Source: Bradyrhizobium diazoefficiens USDA 110
Lineage (GTDB): Bacteria; Pseudomonadota; Alphaproteobacteria; Rhizobiales; Xanthobacteraceae
Reading direction: 5' to 3'
Assembly: GCF_000011365.1 (NCBI RefSeq)
Contig: NC_004463.1
Location: 8,976,001-9,040,000, forward strand
Length of the DNA: 64,000 bases
The notes below the pieces were generated by a model, which was not told the origin of the DNA, made no database searches, and saw nothing but the letters and a program-made list of their open reading frames with translations. This document shows, one piece after another, positions 63,598 to 64,000 of this stretch (position 1 is the stretch's first letter; the number at the start of each line of letters is the position of its first letter). A program made the translations under genes and the position numbers.

Positions 63598-63882
63598 GTG
63601 GTTAAACTCGCACGCGTTCGCTGCATCAATAAGACCGACAGGATGAATCCCCACGAGAGGATTGAAAGTGTCGGAGGTGAATATTCAAACGGAAGTCAAT
63701 GGAAGCAGTCTGTCGTTCAGACGATCAGAGACATTGAAAGCGGCGAATGGGAGTTCTATGTCGAAGAAGACGGACTCATGGCTGGCGTGGTCGTGGCCGA
63801 ACACAACGGGCACAAATACATCAAGACAACGGCGGACGGCGTTCAGCCAGACAATCTTCTTTCACTGGCTGAGTGCCCGTGA
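63598..63882 (+). CDS. DUF3892 protein
   Basis: 94 residues from the GTG at 63598 (ribosome-binding site aaggagaga). VRCINKTDRMNPHERIESVGGEYSNGSQWKQSVVQTIRDIESGEWEFYV is the DUF3892 signature, a small family of unknown function that is frequent on mobile elements. The ATG of the longer frame at 63523 lies in the dispersed repeat and is less likely. Confidence 0.75.
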   Translation: MVKLARVRCINKTDRMNPHERIESVGGEYSNGSQWKQSVVQTIRDIESGEWEFYVEEDGLMAGVVVAEHNGHKYIKTTADGVQPDNLLSLAECP

Positions 63883-64000
63883 TCCCCACTAGCGACGGCC
63901 TCCACGGCTAAGACCCCCCTTCCGCGAGCTAACGCTTTTTCCTTCCGGCCGCCCTGCGCATCCCGACACGGAGCTTCAGGGCCGCCAGCGCGGCGGCGCT

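Overview
The window looks like accessory DNA (symbiosis island or degraded integrative element) of a Bradyrhizobium-type alphaproteobacterium. Grounds: GC-rich coding; a very long gene for an Ulp1/SUMO-protease-like type III effector of the NopD kind with a candidate tts box; a sigma-54/NifA-like promoter ahead of an unusual metabolic operon; an Omp31-like outer-membrane protein typical of Rhizobiales; and an extreme density of broken and nested insertion sequences (IS630, IS5, IS110, IS21, IS3, IS66, IS256, IS1380, IS701, IS6) plus two group II introns. Species and replicon cannot be fixed from sequence alone.

Layout. 1-9.1 kb is a defence-like block: an integrase tail, a DUF1016-type nuclease, a DUF4365-type nuclease-like protein, a minus-strand trio (HTH protein, small protein, Rad50-like ATPase with zinc hook), an unknown gene, and a STAND NTPase with an N-terminal Cap4-like nuclease domain cut short by an IS630. 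9.1-12.9 kb: IS630, IS5 and IS110, the last with structured leader DNA that could encode its bridge RNA. 12.9-18.3 kb is ordinary metabolic DNA: HdeD-like membrane protein, a TetR regulator flanked by two matching operators, L,D-transpeptidase, SDR, alpha/beta hydrolase, VOC protein and EthD protein. 18.6-23.6 kb is wreckage: a truncated clavaminate-synthase-like oxygenase, IS5 and IS66 pieces, tyrosine-recombinase pieces, and a group II intron abutting a truncated porin gene. 24.0-25.7 kb carries a ParA-like ATPase and an unknown partner, followed by an intact IS21. 28.2-31.4 kb has IS1380 ends around a GNAT-fold, effector-like gene with a tts-box-like motif and several truncated hypotheticals. 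31.4-36.1 kb has a second group II intron, an IS6 relic, an intact flavin monooxygenase and a gabD tail. 36.1-41.5 kb is a three-level nest (IS21 inside IS3-B inside IS3-A) with recognisable target duplications. 43.6-48.8 kb is the most interesting metabolic unit: a radical-SAM aminomutase, a gamma-glutamyltransferase-like enzyme, a 7TM protein and an ATP-grasp ligase, tightly coupled and preceded by a perfect -24/-12 promoter. 48.8-53.6 kb is again IS DNA (IS630, IS3-A, IS66, IS3-B). 53.7-56.3 kb has small hypotheticals, a WGR-domain protein and relics. 56.3-60.8 kb is the NopD-like effector. 61.3-63.9 kb is a series of small genes (HTH regulator with compact divergent operator, AlpA-like protein, DUF3892 protein).

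How parts work together (inference): TtsI would switch on the Ulp1-like effector, and perhaps the GNAT protein, for secretion through the type III system during infection. NifA/RpoN would switch on the aminomutase-GGT-7TM-ligase operon in microoxic nodules, suggesting a small beta-amino-acid or peptide-like product made by bacteroids. The left-hand genes probably defend against phage or plasmids. The TetR operators suggest control of its own gene and of the downstream L,D-transpeptidase/oxidoreductase genes.
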